Assembly: GCF_002161085.1 (NCBI RefSeq)
Contig: NZ_NFLU01000004.1
Coordinates: 1-64,000, forward strand
Source: Flavonifractor sp. An112
Lineage (GTDB): Bacteria > Bacillota > Clostridia > Oscillospirales > Oscillospiraceae
Direction: 5' to 3'
DNA: 64,000 nt
A model generated the notes under the pieces. The model was not told the DNA's origin, did not search any database, and worked only from the letters and a program-made list of their open reading frames with translations. Position 1 is the stretch's first letter. Every line of letters begins with the position of its first letter. Shown piece by piece: positions 25,660-33,529 of this stretch. The position numbers and the translations under genes are program-made.

Positions 25660-25690
25660 GGGCGTGCCGCATTTGCGGCACGCCCTTTTG
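25660..25690 (+). terminator. intrinsic terminator after metY operon
   Basis: GGGCGTGCCGC (25660-25670) pairs with GCGGCACGCCC (25675-25685) around a short loop, followed by TTTT. The T-run overlaps the -35 box of the next promoter. Confidence 0.85.
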
Positions 25691-25716
25691 CATCATGGCT
25701 GGGAATATGGTATACT
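25688..25716 (+). promoter_or_regulatory. promoter of the alcohol dehydrogenase gene
   Basis: TTGCAT (25688-25693) and TATACT (25711-25716), 17-nt spacer, 22 nt before the start codon. Confidence 0.75.
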
Positions 25717-25738
25717 GTGGCAAAAAGGAGGGGGAGTC

Positions 25739-26788
25739 ATGCTGGCCTATACTTATGTGGAGCGGGGGAAATTTGCCCTGCTGAACAAGCCAAAACCCCA
25801 GCTGATGGAGGACGGGGATGCCATTGTAAAGGTTACCCTGTCCAGCATCTGCACCAGTGATCTGCATATCAAGCACGGCTCGGTGCCCCGGGCGGTGCCC
25901 GGGATCACGGTAGGCCACGAGATGGTGGGCATCGTGGAGCAGATAGGCGCCGGGGTGTCCACGGTAAAACCCGGCGACCGGGTGACCGTGAACGTGGAGA
26001 CCTTCTGCGGCCAGTGCTGGTTTTGCCGCCACGGCTGGGTAAATAACTGCACCGATCCTAACGGCGGATGGGCCCTGGGCTGCCGCATCGACGGCGGTCA
26101 GGCCGAGTATGTCCGGGTACCCTACGCCAACCAGGGCCTGAACAAGATCCCGGACGAGGTATCCGACCGGCAGGCCCTCTTTGTGGGGGATATCCTGGCT
26201 ACCGGGTACTGGGCGGCGGATATCTCTAACATCAGCCCGGAAGATACGGTGCTCATCATCGGCGGTGGCCCTACCGGCCTGTGTACCCTCCAGTGCGTCC
26301 AGCTTCAGAGTCCCCGACAGATCATTCTGTGCGAGCGGGACCCTCTGCGCCGGGCCTTTGTGGAGGCACACTATCCCGGTGTGCTGACGGTAGGACCGGA
26401 GGAGGCGGAGGCCTTTGTGCAGGCTCACAGCGACCATGGCGGCGCCGATGTGGTGCTGGAGGTGGCGGGCGGACCGGATACCTTCCGCTTGGCCTGGCAG
26501 TGCGCCCGGCCCAATGCCGTAGTGACGGTGGTGGCCCTGTACGACAATGACCAGGTGCTGCCCCTGCCCGAGATGTACGGCAAGAACCTGACCTTCAAGA
26601 CCGGCGGGGTGGACGGCTGCAACTGTGCCCAAACGCTGGATCTGATCGCGCAGGGGAAACTGGATACCACCGCCCTTATCACCCATACCTATCCTCTCAG
26701 CCGTATTGAGGAGGCCTATGAGCTTTTTGAGAACCGGCGGGACGGCGTAATCAAGGTAGCCGTGACAGCGGACGAGATAGATGGATAA
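25739..26788 (+). CDS. zinc-dependent medium-chain alcohol dehydrogenase
   Basis: 349 aa from ATG 25739 behind AAGGAGGGGG. The catalytic-zinc segment SICTSDLHIKHG and GHEMVGIVEQIG, a structural-zinc region with Cys in FCGQCWFCRHGWVNNC, and the Rossmann motif IIGGGPTGLCTLQC are all visible. It is an MDR-family NAD(P)-dependent dehydrogenase, of the kind that acts on alcohols, sorbitol or threonine. The substrate cannot be read from sequence. It has its own promoter. Confidence 0.9.
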   Translation: MLAYTYVERGKFALLNKPKPQLMEDGDAIVKVTLSSICTSDLHIKHGSVPRAVPGITVGHEMVGIVEQIGAGVSTVKPGDRVTVNVETFCGQCWFCRHGWVNNCTDPNGGWALGCRIDGGQAEYVRVPYANQGLNKIPDEVSDRQALFVGDILATGYWAADISNISPEDTVLIIGGGPTGLCTLQCVQLQSPRQIILCERDPLRRAFVEAHYPGVLTVGPEEAEAFVQAHSDHGGADVVLEVAGGPDTFRLAWQCARPNAVVTVVALYDNDQVLPLPEMYGKNLTFKTGGVDGCNCAQTLDLIAQGKLDTTALITHTYPLSRIEEAYELFENRRDGVIKVAVTADEIDG

Positions 26789-26815
26789 GGCTGGAGAATT
26801 TGTGAAAGATATGGG

Positions 26816-26844
26816 TTTACAAACGTCGAAAGATGACATAAAAT
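26816..26844 (+). promoter_or_regulatory. promoter of the zinc-ribbon repeat protein
   Basis: TTTACA (26816-26821) and TAAAAT (26839-26844), 17-nt spacer. Confidence 0.75.
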
Positions 26845-26891
26845 AAGATATCCCAGCAACCGCAAGAGAGTGTAGAGGAGAGTAAAAGCAT

Positions 26892-28154
26892 ATGTATTGT
26901 GAACACTGTGGGACTCAGATCCCGGACGGCAGCATATTCTGTGTTGCCTGTGGAAAGAAGCAGTCCGGCGGCGTTGTCACGGAGGAGCCCCGGCAGGATA
27001 TGACTCCGCCCCAGGAGCCTGAGACTGTCGTGCCCCAGGCGGAGCCGGAGAACACCCCGTCCAACGATGAATTTGACTGGAGTACCTTTAACCCCGTGCC
27101 GGAGGAGCCGGTGGAGCAGGTAAAGGCCGAGCCGGAACCTGTTCAGCAGGAGCCTCAGAGCCCCTGGCAGGCAACCAGCGCGCCCCAGCAGGAAGCCCAG
27201 AGTCCTTGGCAGGCCAGTGCCCCGCAGCAGGAAGCCCAGAGTCCCTGGCAGGCTTCCGCTCCGCAGCAGGAGACTCAGAGTCCCTGGCAAGCCAGTGCCT
27301 CTCAGCAGGAGCCCCAGCAGAATTCCTGGCAGGGCAGCCAGCAGAACGCTCAGTCTGGCGGCTGGCAGCAGAGTGGTTGGCAAAGCAGTGCTCAGCAGTC
27401 TGTTCCCGGCTGGCAGCAGAATAGCTGGCAGAACGGCGCACAGCAGAGTGCACCCGGTTGGCAGCAGCAGAATAACTGGCAGCAGAGCGGCTGGCAGAAT
27501 AACCAGCAGTCCGGCGGCTGGCAGAGTGCTCCCCAGCGGGGCTATCAGGGCGGCTGGCAGTCTGCGCCCCAGCAGAGTGCCTACAGTTCCCCCTATGAGG
27601 AGCGGAGACAGCCCACCTACAGCAACGGCCGAATTGATTACGGCTGCCCTATGAACTGGTACAAATTCCAGATCTATTTCAATATGATCCCGACTGCCCT
27701 GCTCTATCTGGCCTTTGGCGTTGTGCTGATGGTGATGGCGGGGATCGAGGGCGATATGGGGAGCAGTGTGGAGTACTATTATCGCAGTTTCCAGGCTCTG
27801 CTGATGGATGGGAGAGGGATGGCTATTCTGTACCTGCCACTCTTTATTCCTAATCCCATGATCATCGGCCTTGCCTGTGCGGTCTATGGTGTTCTGATGC
27901 TGGTGGCCTGGGTGAAGATGATCCGGCTCCAGTCGGGCGGCAACACCCTCTTCCTGGTCCTGGCCATTCTGCCCACGGTATTTTTTGCCGTCAACCTGCT
28001 GATCGCCTACACCCAGCTGAGCAACTATGTGCCCGGCCAGTATCTGATGGAGTACATGGCAATTCCCCTGGTCAGCCTGGGGCTGTGCGTGCTGGTCTAC
28101 ATCCTGCAGGTGGTCTATTTCAGAAAGCGGGCCTATCTATTTGTCAATCACTAA
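26892..28154 (+). CDS. zinc-ribbon, Gln/Trp-rich repeat and membrane protein
   Basis: 420 aa, function unknown. A zinc ribbon at the start (CEHC and CVAC about 14 residues apart) is followed by an acidic Pro/Glu-rich stretch. A long low-complexity region (about 85-245) has four SPWQA repeats of 13 residues and then degenerate Trp/Gln/Ser units. The C-terminal ~175 residues have about four membrane helices, beginning near MNWYKFQIYFNMIPTA. The N-terminal part is probably cytoplasmic. Zinc ribbons of this type often sit at the N-terminus of Firmicute membrane proteins. The repeat looks like slippage-driven expansion. Confidence 0.85.
   Translation: MYCEHCGTQIPDGSIFCVACGKKQSGGVVTEEPRQDMTPPQEPETVVPQAEPENTPSNDEFDWSTFNPVPEEPVEQVKAEPEPVQQEPQSPWQATSAPQQEAQSPWQASAPQQEAQSPWQASAPQQETQSPWQASASQQEPQQNSWQGSQQNAQSGGWQQSGWQSSAQQSVPGWQQNSWQNGAQQSAPGWQQQNNWQQSGWQNNQQSGGWQSAPQRGYQGGWQSAPQQSAYSSPYEERRQPTYSNGRIDYGCPMNWYKFQIYFNMIPTALLYLAFGVVLMVMAGIEGDMGSSVEYYYRSFQALLMDGRGMAILYLPLFIPNPMIIGLACAVYGVLMLVAWVKMIRLQSGGNTLFLVLAILPTVFFAVNLLIAYTQLSNYVPGQYLMEYMAIPLVSLGLCVLVYILQVVYFRKRAYLFVNH
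27144..27302 (+). repeat. 39-bp in-frame tandem repeat within the zinc-ribbon gene
   Basis: Units begin with CAGCAG at 27144, 27186, 27225 and 27264, with a fifth CAGCAG at 27303; the spacings are 42, 39, 39 and 39 bp. Each encodes about 13 residues around SPWQA. Units are near-identical but not perfect, and downstream copies degenerate. Confidence 0.9.
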
Positions 28155-28170
28155 GATCGCGCCATCAACT

Positions 28171-28210
28171 AAAAAAGAGTTCCGCGCCACTGGCGCGGAA
28201 CTCTTTTTTT
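28171..28210. terminator. bidirectional terminator between zinc-ribbon gene and recR
   Basis: AAAAAAGAGTTCCGCGCC (28171-28188) pairs with its complement (28192-28209) with a 3-nt loop and a T-run. It serves both convergent genes. Confidence 0.92.
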
Positions 28211-28811
28211 ACATTTCCCGGCGGCCCTCCAGGGCACGCATAAGGGTGGCGTCGTCGGCATATTCCAGGTGGCTGCCTACCGGGATGCCGTAGGCCAGCC
28301 GGGTCACCCTGACCCCGAAGGGGCGCAGCAGACGGGAAAGATACATAGCTGTGGCCTCTCCCTCAGTGTCCGGGTTGGTGGCCATAATGACCTCGCTGAC
28401 CCCGCCTTCGGCCACCCGGTTTACCAGCTCCTTCACCCGCAGCTCATCGGGGCCCACATGGTTCATGGGGGAGATGACGCCGTGAAGGACGTGGTACACA
28501 CCGGGATACTCCCGGGAGCGCTCCATAGCGGCCACATCTTTGGGGTCTGCCACCACGCAGATGACTGAGGGGTCACGCTTGGGGTCCTGGCAGATGGGAC
28601 ACAGGCCGTCTCCCTGGGAAAAATTCTGACAGACCGGGCAGCAGTGGATGGCGGCCTTTGCCTCGGTGATGGCCTGAGCGAAGGCGGCGGCGTCCTCCTC
28701 CGGCAGGGAGAGAACATAGAAGGCCAGCCGCTGAGCGCTCTTACGGCCAATGCCGGGCAGCCGGGCGAACTGCTCCACCAGCTGCTCCAGCGCGGGGGGA
28801 AAATATTGCAT
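28209..28811 (-). CDS. recR: recombination protein RecR
   Basis: 200 aa, the normal RecR length. It helps load RecA at gaps with RecO and RecF. An N-terminal HhH region (LARLPGIGRKSAQRLAF) is followed by a zinc-finger of four Cys (CPVCQNFSQGDGLCPIC) and a Toprim domain (VVADPKDVAAME, IMATNPDTEGEATAMYL). The ATG at 28811 fits the family start MQYFPPALEQL; an in-frame ATG 12 nt earlier is nearly on top of its ribosome site. Confidence 0.95.
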   Translation of the reverse strand: MQYFPPALEQLVEQFARLPGIGRKSAQRLAFYVLSLPEEDAAAFAQAITEAKAAIHCCPVCQNFSQGDGLCPICQDPKRDPSVICVVADPKDVAAMERSREYPGVYHVLHGVISPMNHVGPDELRVKELVNRVAEGGVSEVIMATNPDTEGEATAMYLSRLLRPFGVRVTRLAYGIPVGSHLEYADDATLMRALEGRREM

Positions 28812-28829
28812 AGATGAAAACATCCCTTC

Positions 28830-29297
28830 TTAGAGATCGATCCCCTGAGTGCGGGGAGGGGAACCCGCCTGGATGAGGGCGTCCACATCCAGGGCGCGGC
28901 AGCGCAGGTCCAGTTGGGGACAGGCTACCCAGTCCACGTCGGGGAGTTCCTGACCGTATTTCACCGTGTGGGCCACCGTGCCTGGCAGCAGATAGGAGTT
29001 GTGGGGCACGTTCAGCGGGCAGAGATAAAAATCGCCAGTGCGTAGCACCCGGGGGATAAGGGCCCCGTCCCGTTCCTCCACCACCAGCATGGTGCCCTGC
29101 TGAATCACATTCAGCTCGTGGACATACCGGTGGAGGTGGCTGTTTTGCCAGCCGCTCTGGTCGCTGGCCTCGGTACGGATGTAGGAACTTCCGTCACAGG
29201 CGCACAGCCGGAACCGCAGCTCGCCGTTGTCCATCCGCTCATGACGGGTGGTGATGCCCAGGTCTTTGGCCTGCCGGTCGGTCAGGGGAGCAGGCAT
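28830..29297 (-). CDS. cupin-like protein of unknown function
   Basis: 155 aa. The sequence has a beta-barrel pattern with HLHRYVHELNVIQQGTMLV, GDFYLCPLNVPHNSYLLPG and a late H in TVAHTVKYG, which fits a small cupin with His metal ligands. It starts two bases from the end of rpe and precedes recR by 18 nt. I do not recognise a specific family. A sugar or small-molecule binding or isomerase role is possible but unproven. Confidence 0.75.
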   Translation of the reverse strand: MPAPLTDRQAKDLGITTRHERMDNGELRFRLCACDGSSYIRTEASDQSGWQNSHLHRYVHELNVIQQGTMLVVEERDGALIPRVLRTGDFYLCPLNVPHNSYLLPGTVAHTVKYGQELPDVDWVACPQLDLRCRALDVDALIQAGSPPRTQGIDL

Positions 29298-29299
29298 AG

Positions 29300-29950
29300 T
29301 CAGCCCTCCCGCAGGGCGGCGATGGCGGCAGCGGGGTCCACCGCTCCGTACACCGCGGAACCGGCCACCAGGGTATCGGCGCCGGCGGAGATCACCTTCC
29401 CGGCGGTCTTGGGACTGATCCCGCCGTCTACCTCCAGACGGCAGGCGGGATTATAGCGATCGATGAGGGTACGGACCTGATGGATGGTGTCCAGCTGGTG
29501 CTCCATAAAGGCCTGGCCGCCGAAGCCGGGCTCCACCGTCATGACCAGCACCATATCCAGGTTCTCCAGATAGGGGAGAATGGCGCTGGCGGCGGTGATG
29601 GGCCGCAGTGCTACCGCCTTTTTCACCCCAAACTCGTCCATGAGTCGGAGTGCCTCGGCGATACGGGTGGGGTGGTCGGCCTCCAGGTGGACCGACAGCA
29701 GGTCGGCCCCCGCCTTGGCAAAGGCCTCAATGTAACGCACCGGCTTGTCGATCATCAGGTGCACATCCAGGAACATATCGGTGCACTTGCGGATGGACTG
29801 GACCACCGGTACGCCGATGGTGATGTTGGGGACAAAGCAGCCGTCCATGACGTCTACATGGAGCCAGTCGGCGGAGGATACCCGCTGGATATCCCGCTCC
29901 AGGTTTACAAAATCGGCGGAGAGGATGGAAGGGGCGATCTTGATCATCAT
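29300..29950 (-). CDS. rpe: ribulose-phosphate 3-epimerase
   Basis: 216 aa TIM barrel. It interconverts ribulose-5-phosphate and xylulose-5-phosphate. Motifs: IAPSILSADFVNLE, HVDVMDGCFVPNIT, MIDKPVRYIEAF, MTVEPGFGGQAF and VDGGIS. ATG at 29950 or the next codon. It is co-directional with the cupin gene and recR. Confidence 0.95.
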   Translation of the reverse strand: MMIKIAPSILSADFVNLERDIQRVSSADWLHVDVMDGCFVPNITIGVPVVQSIRKCTDMFLDVHLMIDKPVRYIEAFAKAGADLLSVHLEADHPTRIAEALRLMDEFGVKKAVALRPITAASAILPYLENLDMVLVMTVEPGFGGQAFMEHQLDTIHQVRTLIDRYNPACRLEVDGGISPKTAGKVISAGADTLVAGSAVYGAVDPAAAIAALREG

Positions 29951-30204
29951 TTACCACTCCATTATTAAAAAAGATGGGGAGAACGGGCAAAGAGCCTGTC
30001 CCTCGTTGGCGGATGGGCCGGGGCAAAGGGAAAGTTGGGAACATAAGATACAGCAAGCGGATGACGCCCGGGGCCCCGCCGCTCCCCCGCGTACCCACGG
30101 GCTGCCGGCCCGGCGGTCTATGCTCTGGAATTGCGTGCCGCATCATATAGTGTCCGGGGGAGTATACTCCCCCGGACACAGTTGGTTTGCGGGGGCCGGT
30201 CCGC
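29951..30204 (-). other. intergenic region with a 30-nt perfect palindrome
   Basis: No gene is seen. The arms GTGTCCGGGGGAGTA (30150-30164) and TACTCCCCCGGACAC (30165-30179) form a perfect palindrome with no loop. It lies between the ends of ilvA and rpe on the minus strand. There is no T-run after it, so termination is uncertain. The rest is GC-rich with no clear promoter or RNA family. Confidence 0.6.
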
Positions 30205-31425
30205 TTAATTATAGAAGTCGTTGGTGTGGCACTCCCGGGCCTGATAGCCGGCAGCACACATGGCGTCCAAAATGGCCCGCTTGTGGGTGTGGCCAAAGGC
30301 CTCCAGGGTAACCCGCAGCTCCACGCCGCTCTGGCGATTGATGTTGATAAACTGGTTGTGCTCCAGCTTGATGATGTTGCCGTTGGCCTCGGCCACGATC
30401 TGGGCCACCCGCAGCAGCTCGCCGGGACGGTCGGGCAGCTGAACGGAGAAGGTGAACACCCGGCCCCGGTTGATCAGACCGTGCTGTACCAGGCTGGCCA
30501 CGGTGATCACGTCCATGTTGCCGCCGGAGAGGACAGGCACCACGTTCTTGCCCTTGCACTTGAGGTGATTCAGGGCGGCAATGGGCAGCAGACCGGCATT
30601 TTCCACGATCATCTTGTGCTTTTCCATCATATCCAGGAAGGCATCTACCAGTTCGTCGTCGTCGATGGTGATGATGTCGTCGATGTTCTGCTGGATGTAG
30701 GGGAAGATCTGGTCGCCGGGGGTCTTGACCGCCACGCCGTCGGCAATGGTCTCCACCTTGTCCAGGGTGACCACATGACCGGCATCCAGGCTGGCCTTCA
30801 TGGAGGCGGCCCCGGCGGGCTCCACGCCGATGACGGTGACGTTGGGGTTGAGCAGCTTGGCCAGGGTGGACACGCCGGTGGCCAGTCCGCCGCCGCCGAT
30901 GGGCACCAGGATCACGTCCACGTCGGGCAGGTCCTGGAAGATTTCGTAAGAGATGGTGCCCTGGCCGGTGGCGATGGCGGGATCGTTGAAGGGATGGACG
31001 TAGGTCAGGCCCTCCTCAGCAGACAGCTTGGCGGCCAGCTCGGCGGCGTCGTCAAAGGTCTCGCCGTGGAGCACTACCTTGGCACCGTAATCCTTGGTGT
31101 TGTTTACCTTCACCAGGGGAGTGGTGGTGGGCATGACGATGGTGGCGCTCACGCCGGCCTGCTGGGCGGCGTAGGCCACACCCTGGGCGTGGTTGCCGGC
31201 GGAGGCGGTGACCAGACCCTTGGCCTTTTCTTCCTCGGTCAAGGTGCTGATTTTATAGTAGGCGCCCCGGATCTTGTAGGCGCCGGTAACCTGCATATTT
31301 TCCGGCTTGATGTACACATGGTTGCCGGTGGCCTTGGAAAAGGCGGTGCTGTAGACCAGACTGGTGTTCCGGATGACCCCGGAGAGCACGCTGCGGGCCT
31401 CCTTAAATTCTTTCAGGGTGAGCAT
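30205..31425 (-). CDS. ilvA: threonine ammonia-lyase (serine/threonine dehydratase)
   Basis: 406 aa. It deaminates threonine to 2-oxobutanoate and feeds isoleucine synthesis or catabolism. The PLP Lys is in ENMQVTGAYKIRGA, and VLSGGNMD is the glycine-rich phosphate loop. A C-terminal ACT-like domain (about 330-406, from RGRVFTFSVQLPDRPGELLR) suggests allosteric control. The length fits the one-ACT-domain type. It has its own promoter. Confidence 0.94.
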   Translation of the reverse strand: MLTLKEFKEARSVLSGVIRNTSLVYSTAFSKATGNHVYIKPENMQVTGAYKIRGAYYKISTLTEEEKAKGLVTASAGNHAQGVAYAAQQAGVSATIVMPTTTPLVKVNNTKDYGAKVVLHGETFDDAAELAAKLSAEEGLTYVHPFNDPAIATGQGTISYEIFQDLPDVDVILVPIGGGGLATGVSTLAKLLNPNVTVIGVEPAGAASMKASLDAGHVVTLDKVETIADGVAVKTPGDQIFPYIQQNIDDIITIDDDELVDAFLDMMEKHKMIVENAGLLPIAALNHLKCKGKNVVPVLSGGNMDVITVASLVQHGLINRGRVFTFSVQLPDRPGELLRVAQIVAEANGNIIKLEHNQFININRQSGVELRVTLEAFGHTHKRAILDAMCAAGYQARECHTNDFYN

Positions 31426-31472
31426 GGGGCAAGACTTCCTCTCTCAAAACGGAATATCGGAATATGTTTTTA

Positions 31473-31501
31473 ATGATACTGACTTTTTGAGGGAAAGTCA
31501 A
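31473..31501 (-). promoter_or_regulatory. promoter of ilvA
   Basis: Minus-strand TTGACT (31496-31501) and TATCAT (31473-31478), 17-nt spacer. Confidence 0.78.
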
Positions 31502-31508
31502 CGTGTTC

Positions 31509-31537
31509 TTGACAGGGGAATGGGGGAACGGTACAAT
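31509..31537 (+). promoter_or_regulatory. promoter of the TelA-family gene
   Basis: TTGACA (31509-31514) and TACAAT (31532-31537), 17-nt spacer, divergent from the ilvA promoter; the two -35 boxes are 7 bp apart. Confidence 0.85.
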
Positions 31538-31590
31538 GATTTGGAAGAACAAGCCGGCGCTGCCGGTATGGAATATGGAGGGACGCAGTC

Positions 31591-32754
31591 ATGGCTGACA
31601 ACATGGATTTTACCCCGGAGCTGACGCTGACCCCGGATCTGGGTACCGCCGCAGCGGAAGCGCCTGCCGCGCCTCAGTTGAGCCTGGACCCCAACGCCAG
31701 TGAGGAGGCCAAGGCCATTCAGTTGGACGAAAGCCAGCTCACCGAAGCTGAGCGCAAGATGGTGGATGACTTTGCCCAGAAGATCGATCTGACCGATACC
31801 AATCTGGTGCTCCAGTACGGCGCTGCGGCCCAGAAGAACATTGCCGGTTTCTCGGAAAATACCCTCAACTCGGTGCGTACCAAGGATCTGGGCGAGGTGG
31901 GACAGGCCCTGTCCTCTCTGGTGGTGGAACTGAAGGGCTTCGGCGGCGAGGAGGACGAGAAGGGTTTCTTCGGCTTCTTCAAGAAGAAGCGCAACCAGCT
32001 GGAGGCCATGAAGGCCTCCTACTCCAAGGCGGAGACCAACGTAAACAAGATCGTGGAGGTGCTGGAGGCCCACCAGGTGACCCTGATGAAGGACATCGCC
32101 ATGCTGGACCAGATGTATGACCTCAACACCAAATATTATAAGGAACTGACCATGTACATCCTGGCGGGCAAGAAGCGCCTGGCCCAGGTGCGGGCCGGAG
32201 AGCTGGAGCAGCTGCGTCAGAAGGCGGCCCAGAGCGGCGCCCAGGAGGATGCCCAGGCCTATAACGACCTGGCCAATATGTGCACCCGCTTTGAGAAGAA
32301 GATCCACGACCTGGAGCTGACCCGGATGATCTCCATCCAGATGGGGCCCCAGACCCGGCTGATCCAGAACAATGACACCCTGATGCTGGAGAAGATCCAG
32401 TCCTCTCTGGTGAACACCATCCCCCTTTGGAAGAGCCAGATGGTGCTGGCCCTGGGGCTGGAGCACTCCCGTCAGGCCACCGCCGCCCAGAGCGCGGTGA
32501 CCAACATGACCAACGAACTGCTGCAAAAGAACGCCGATATGCTGAAAATGGGCACTTTGGAGACCGCCAAGGAGGCCGAGCGCTCCGTGGTGGACCTGGA
32601 GACCCTCCAGCATACCAACCAGCAGCTCATCTCCACCCTGGATGAGGTCATGAACATCCAGCAGGAGGGCGCCCAGAAGCGCCGGGAGGCCGAAGCGGAG
32701 CTGGGCCGTATCGAAGGCGAGCTGAAGCAGAAGCTTCTGGAATTGAGAGGCTAA
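31591..32754 (+). CDS. toxic anion resistance protein (TelA family)
   Basis: 387 aa. The protein is mostly alpha-helical with coiled coils, matching the TelA family (KIDLTDTNLVLQYGAAAQKNIAGFSE, a GFFGFFKKKRNQ basic patch, and a long helical C-terminus ending in RREAEAELGRIEGELKQ). TelA proteins are linked to tellurite and other toxic-compound tolerance, but the molecular role is unclear. It stands alone between its promoter and a terminator, with no TerC/TerD genes seen here. Confidence 0.9.
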   Translation: MADNMDFTPELTLTPDLGTAAAEAPAAPQLSLDPNASEEAKAIQLDESQLTEAERKMVDDFAQKIDLTDTNLVLQYGAAAQKNIAGFSENTLNSVRTKDLGEVGQALSSLVVELKGFGGEEDEKGFFGFFKKKRNQLEAMKASYSKAETNVNKIVEVLEAHQVTLMKDIAMLDQMYDLNTKYYKELTMYILAGKKRLAQVRAGELEQLRQKAAQSGAQEDAQAYNDLANMCTRFEKKIHDLELTRMISIQMGPQTRLIQNNDTLMLEKIQSSLVNTIPLWKSQMVLALGLEHSRQATAAQSAVTNMTNELLQKNADMLKMGTLETAKEAERSVVDLETLQHTNQQLISTLDEVMNIQQEGAQKRREAEAELGRIEGELKQKLLELRG

Positions 32755-32766
32755 GCAGGAACAATT

Positions 32767-32801
32767 AAAAGGCGCTGCAATATCATTGCAGCGCCTTTTT
32801 T
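32767..32801 (+). terminator. intrinsic terminator after the TelA gene
   Basis: AAAGGCGCTGCAAT (32768-32781) pairs with ATTGCAGCGCCTTT (32784-32797) and runs into TTTT. Confidence 0.9.
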
Positions 32802-32856
32802 GACATCAGATGGACACATCTTTTTGCTATCCTGTGAATGAAAGGAGAGGGGAGCC

Positions 32857-33528
32857 ATGGCGGACCATATTCTGGTGGTGGAGGACGAGGCCCGTATCCG
32901 TGATATTATTCGGGACTACTTTACTGCTCACGGTCTGGACTGCGATCTGGCCCGGGACGGGGAGGAGGCTCTAGACCTGCTGCGGGACCACGACTACGAT
33001 GCCATGCTGCTGGACGTGCTCATGCCAAACCTGGACGGCTTTTCGGTCTGCCGGGTGGTACGGGCCAAGAGCCGGATGCCCATCCTCTTCCTTACCGCTC
33101 TGGGCAGTGAAGAGGATGTGCTTCAGGGGTACGCTCTGGGCGCGGATGACTATGTGACCAAACCCTTCTCCCTGGCAGTGCTGCTGGCCAAGACAAAGGC
33201 GGTAATCCGCCGCAGCCGGGGAGTGGGAGACAGCGAGACTCTGAGGTGCGGGGTCATCGCCCTGGACCTTGCGGGACATACCTGCACCGTGGCGGGGAGA
33301 CCGGTAAGCCTGACCCGCCGGGAATATGATCTGCTGCTCTGCCTCATCCGCAACAAAGGTCAGGTGCTCAGCCGGGACCAGCTGCTGGACAAGGTGTGGG
33401 GCATCGACTTCGAGGGAGGCCAGCGGGCGGTGGATGTGCGGATCAAAAGCCTGCGCTCCGCCCTGGGGAGCGCCGGAAAGCAGATCAAGACGGTATTCAA
33501 GGCGGGGTATCGGATGGAGGGCGAGTAA
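32857..33528 (+). CDS. OmpR-family response regulator (second pair)
   Basis: 223 aa. ATG at 32857 behind AAAGGAGAGGGG. The receiver has VVEDEARIRD, the phospho-Asp in AMLLDVLMPNLDG, the Thr in FLTALG and the Lys in YVTKPFS. The winged-helix domain carries LTRREYDLLLCLIRNKGQVLSRDQLLDKVWG. It lies one base before its histidine kinase. The target genes are not known. The DUF975-like membrane protein downstream is a plausible output. Confidence 0.93.
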   Translation: MADHILVVEDEARIRDIIRDYFTAHGLDCDLARDGEEALDLLRDHDYDAMLLDVLMPNLDGFSVCRVVRAKSRMPILFLTALGSEEDVLQGYALGADDYVTKPFSLAVLLAKTKAVIRRSRGVGDSETLRCGVIALDLAGHTCTVAGRPVSLTRREYDLLLCLIRNKGQVLSRDQLLDKVWGIDFEGGQRAVDVRIKSLRSALGSAGKQIKTVFKAGYRMEGE

Positions 33529-33529
33529 T

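Noticed and set aside
27144-27302. Regularly spaced repeats that could suggest a CRISPR array
   Set aside because: The repeats are directly adjacent, of codon length, in frame inside a protein gene and have no unique spacers.
32800-32840. TTGACA followed by TATCCT upstream of the second response regulator
   Set aside because: The spacing is about 22 nt, too long for a standard promoter, and the TTGACA overlaps the T-run of the preceding terminator.
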